15,379 bases of DNA. Origin: Lawsonibacter sp. (GTDB lineage: Bacteria > Bacillota > Clostridia > Oscillospirales > Oscillospiraceae). Shown one piece after another: positions 13,954 through 15,379 of the stretch. Both the position numbers and the translations under genes were made by a program. Every line of letters begins with the position of its first letter. Positions within the stretch are counted from its first letter, which is position 1. The stretch spans positions 1 to 15,379 of the forward strand of contig JAAWNI010000020.1 in the NCBI GenBank assembly GCA_022798855.1. The letters are read 5' to 3'. The notes beneath the pieces were generated by a model. The model was not told the origin of the DNA. It made no database searches and saw only the letters and a list, made by a program, of their open reading frames with translations.

Positions 13954-15073
13954 AGGGCTCTCCCTCCTCTTTCACCCGCTGGAGCAGCGCTTTTCCCGGT
14001 CCGGCTAGATTTCCGGCCCCAAAAATCAAGGCGTTCTGCCCCTGTTCCCCCAGGGGCAGGGCCCCCACGTCCCGAAACAGGCGCACCGGCGTCCCCGGAA
14101 GGGCCCTCTCCAGACCCCGGCGGGCCGCCCTCTGTGAAGCACCGATCAGCCAAATTTCTTTTGGCCGCAGGGCCTTGGCCACCAGCTCCATGTGCTGGGT
14201 GCGGTAGCCCCGGTCGGGCCGGTTGTTCACCAGCAGCACCAGCTCCCGCCCCGCCAGTCCGGGCAGGGCGGACACCCGCCGGTATACCGCCTGGGTGGAC
14301 TGGGGGTCGTTGACCGACAGGGCGTTGACAAAGACAGCCCCTCCGGACAGCCGGAGGGCGGACAGTGCGTATGGGTCGGGCTGATATCGCCCCATCCCCT
14401 CCAGGGCCCGCTCCCGCTCCACCCCCAGCGCCTGGCACACCGCCAGGGCCAGGGCCGTGTTTTCCGGAAAGTCCAGGCCGGAGGGCGCCCCCTCTGGCCC
14501 GATGTACTCCACCCGGCACCCCCGGGCCCGTCCGTTTTCTTCCAGCTGCTGGAAAAAACGCCTGTCGGCGGTGAAGAGCCGGCCCCCTCTGGGGATGGTG
14601 TTTGACAGGGCGTCGCAGATTTCCTCCAAAGTCTGTCCCATCTCCGCCGTGTGGTCCAGCCGAACATTGGTGATGACTCCAATATCGGAACGGACCATCC
14701 GGTCCTGAGAGACAGCCTGGAGTGCCGGGTCCACCGCCATGCACTCGACCACCAGCACCTGGGCCCCCTCCCCCGCCGCCCGGCGGAGCACCTTTATCTG
14801 TTCCTTGATGTTGGCCCGGCCCCGGCGGACCAGCGGCCGCTCCACATTGTCCGTCCCGATGGTCATGGGGACCGTTCCAGTTGTCTTGCAGAAGACCTTC
14901 CAGCCGCCCGCCCGCAGTCCGGCATCAATCAAACGGGTCACAGTGGACTTACCGCGAATGCCATTGACATATACCACGTGGGTCAGCCTGGCCCGGTCCC
15001 GGCGTACCCGGCGGTCCTCCCCCCACAACAGCCCAAGACAGACAAGGGAAAGAACCAGTATCAATTTTGTCAT
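13943..15073 (-). CDS. pgsB: poly-gamma-glutamate synthase ligase subunit PgsB (CapB)
   Basis: PgsB is the ATP-dependent amide ligase that joins glutamates through the side-chain carboxyl at the inner face of the membrane; it belongs to the Mur-ligase-like group. The 376-residue product has one N-terminal membrane helix (about 3-17), then the P-loop NGIRGKST (37-44), KTTGT (63-67), ECMAVDP (110-116), VRLDHTAEMG (137-146), NDPQST (255-260), NNRPDRGYRTQ (283-293) and FGAGNLAG (351-358). All line up with Bacillus subtilis PgsB (about 393 residues). I start at ATG 15073 because GGAGGAGAGGG lies just upstream and the family starts with this helix; the ATG at 15118 would add 15 residues with no ribosome site. 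First gene of the operon, with a promoter candidate about 110 bases up. Stereochemistry of the polymer cannot be read from sequence. Confidence 0.93.
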   Translation of the reverse strand: MTKLILVLSLVCLGLLWGEDRRVRRDRARLTHVVYVNGIRGKSTVTRLIDAGLRAGGWKVFCKTTGTVPMTIGTDNVERPLVRRGRANIKEQIKVLRRAAGEGAQVLVVECMAVDPALQAVSQDRMVRSDIGVITNVRLDHTAEMGQTLEEICDALSNTIPRGGRLFTADRRFFQQLEENGRARGCRVEYIGPEGAPSGLDFPENTALALAVCQALGVERERALEGMGRYQPDPYALSALRLSGGAVFVNALSVNDPQSTQAVYRRVSALPGLAGRELVLLVNNRPDRGYRTQHMELVAKALRPKEIWLIGASQRAARRGLERALPGTPVRLFRDVGALPLGEQGQNALIFGAGNLAGPGKALLQRVKEEGEPYAL

Positions 15074-15120
15074 ATCCCTCTCCTCCGGCTGTAAATATAT
15101 GTCATAAAATTCAATCATTT

Positions 15121-15138
15121 AATTCAAATATTTGAATT
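15121..15138. promoter_or_regulatory. 18-bp perfect palindrome in the pgsB leader, possible operator
   Basis: AATTCAAATATTTGAATT is its own reverse complement over all 18 bases. It sits 48 bases above the pgsB ATG and about 45 bases below the predicted start point of the promoter at 15188-15216, where a bound protein could block transcription. The regulator encoded at the end of this operon is one candidate binder. AT-richness raises the odds of a chance palindrome. Confidence 0.45.
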
Positions 15139-15187
15139 TATGGGAATACTCTCGTCCACAAAAATAGTCGCACACACAATTGAAGTA

Positions 15188-15216
15188 ATGATACCACACC
15201 AAAGGTAAAAAAACAA
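15188..15216 (-). promoter_or_regulatory. promoter candidate of the pgs operon
   Basis: Minus-strand TTGTTT (15211-15216) and TATCAT (15188-15193) are 17 bases apart, and the -10 is preceded by TGG, the TGn of an extended -10. The start would be near 15181, giving a leader of about 108 bases. The -35 is weak, so it may need an activator. Confidence 0.5.
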
Positions 15217-15343
15217 TACACCATGCCAGATACCAACGGTAATCAATTTTGCAAAATCGGAGCGAAAGAGATAAAATAGGAAATGTGGTTATCCCTTTTA
15301 ATCAGCCAGAGGAAAAGCCCGGATTATGGGATATATCAGAGAA

Positions 15344-15379
15344 TATAATTAGGCCATGAACCAAAAATGGAGGGAACGG
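15344..15379 (+). promoter_or_regulatory. possible start signals of a divergent gene beyond the right edge
   Basis: TATAAT at 15344-15349 is a perfect -10 on the plus strand, and GGAGGG at 15369-15374 looks like a ribosome site at the very end. No convincing -35 is present. If real, a plus-strand gene begins just past the window and shares this control region with pgsB. Confidence 0.25.

Noticed and set aside
13935..14744. Minus-strand open frame overlapping pgsB in another frame
   Set aside because: Gly/Pro/Arg-rich low-complexity translation; pgsB motifs in the correct frame run straight through this region.
15074..15118. Upstream ATG of pgsB at 15118
   Set aside because: No ribosome site precedes it, and it would place 15 polar residues before the helix that starts PgsB proteins.
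1..15379. CRISPR arrays, tRNA/rRNA genes, transposases or phage genes
   Set aside because: I saw no regularly spaced direct repeats, no cloverleaf or rRNA signature, and no transposase or integrase among the credible coding frames.

Overview
The window looks like a chromosomal piece of a GC-rich gut-type Clostridia, in my judgement the Oscillospiraceae (Flavonifractor/Pseudoflavonifractor-like). This rests on strong GGAGG ribosome sites, GC-rich genes with AT-rich promoter gaps, Gly/Ser-linker lipoproteins and the style of the intergenic repeats; no marker gene fixes the taxon. All fourteen genes I support lie on the minus strand, so the layout reads from high to low coordinates.

Block 1 (about 15.2 to 11.7 kb) is a poly-gamma-glutamate (PGA) synthase operon: pgsB (ligase), pgsC (membrane partner), pgsW (PGA system protein) and a CitB/DcuR-type response regulator. 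The genes overlap and end at a clear intrinsic terminator. No pgsA/capA, pgsE or partner histidine kinase is in the window. Block 2 (11.5 to 7.5 kb) has its own sigma-A-like promoter and holds two tandem lipoproteins of the gamma-glutamyltranspeptidase/CapD family, followed by a GC-rich hairpin. Both keep the catalytic Thr-Thr-His but appear to have lost most residues that hold the gamma-glutamyl group in glutathione-type enzymes. Block 3 (7.46 to 4.8 kb) is a DctM-like permease, a 51-residue membrane protein and a membrane-anchored M14 (AstE/ASPA-like) zinc hydrolase. A structured intergenic repeat and a small lipoprotein (4.6 to 3.9 kb) follow. Block 4 (3.7 to 0.15 kb) repeats the block 3 order with diverged paralogues (permease, 48-residue membrane protein, M14 hydrolase) and adds a third, lipidated M14 hydrolase.

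The simplest reading is one surface economy for gamma-linked glutamate polymer or gamma-glutamyl compounds: PgsB/C/W make and export polymer, the two GGT/CapD-like lipoproteins cut or transfer it outside, the surface M14 enzymes trim or deacylate products, and the two permeases import them. The CitB-type regulator suggests control by an external carboxylate. Polymer identity and transport substrates are inference.

The least described parts are the two tiny proteins between each permease and its hydrolase. They are too short for ordinary gene callers, yet both carry a good ribosome site, one membrane helix and a matching C-terminus (PLxLRxLxxK).
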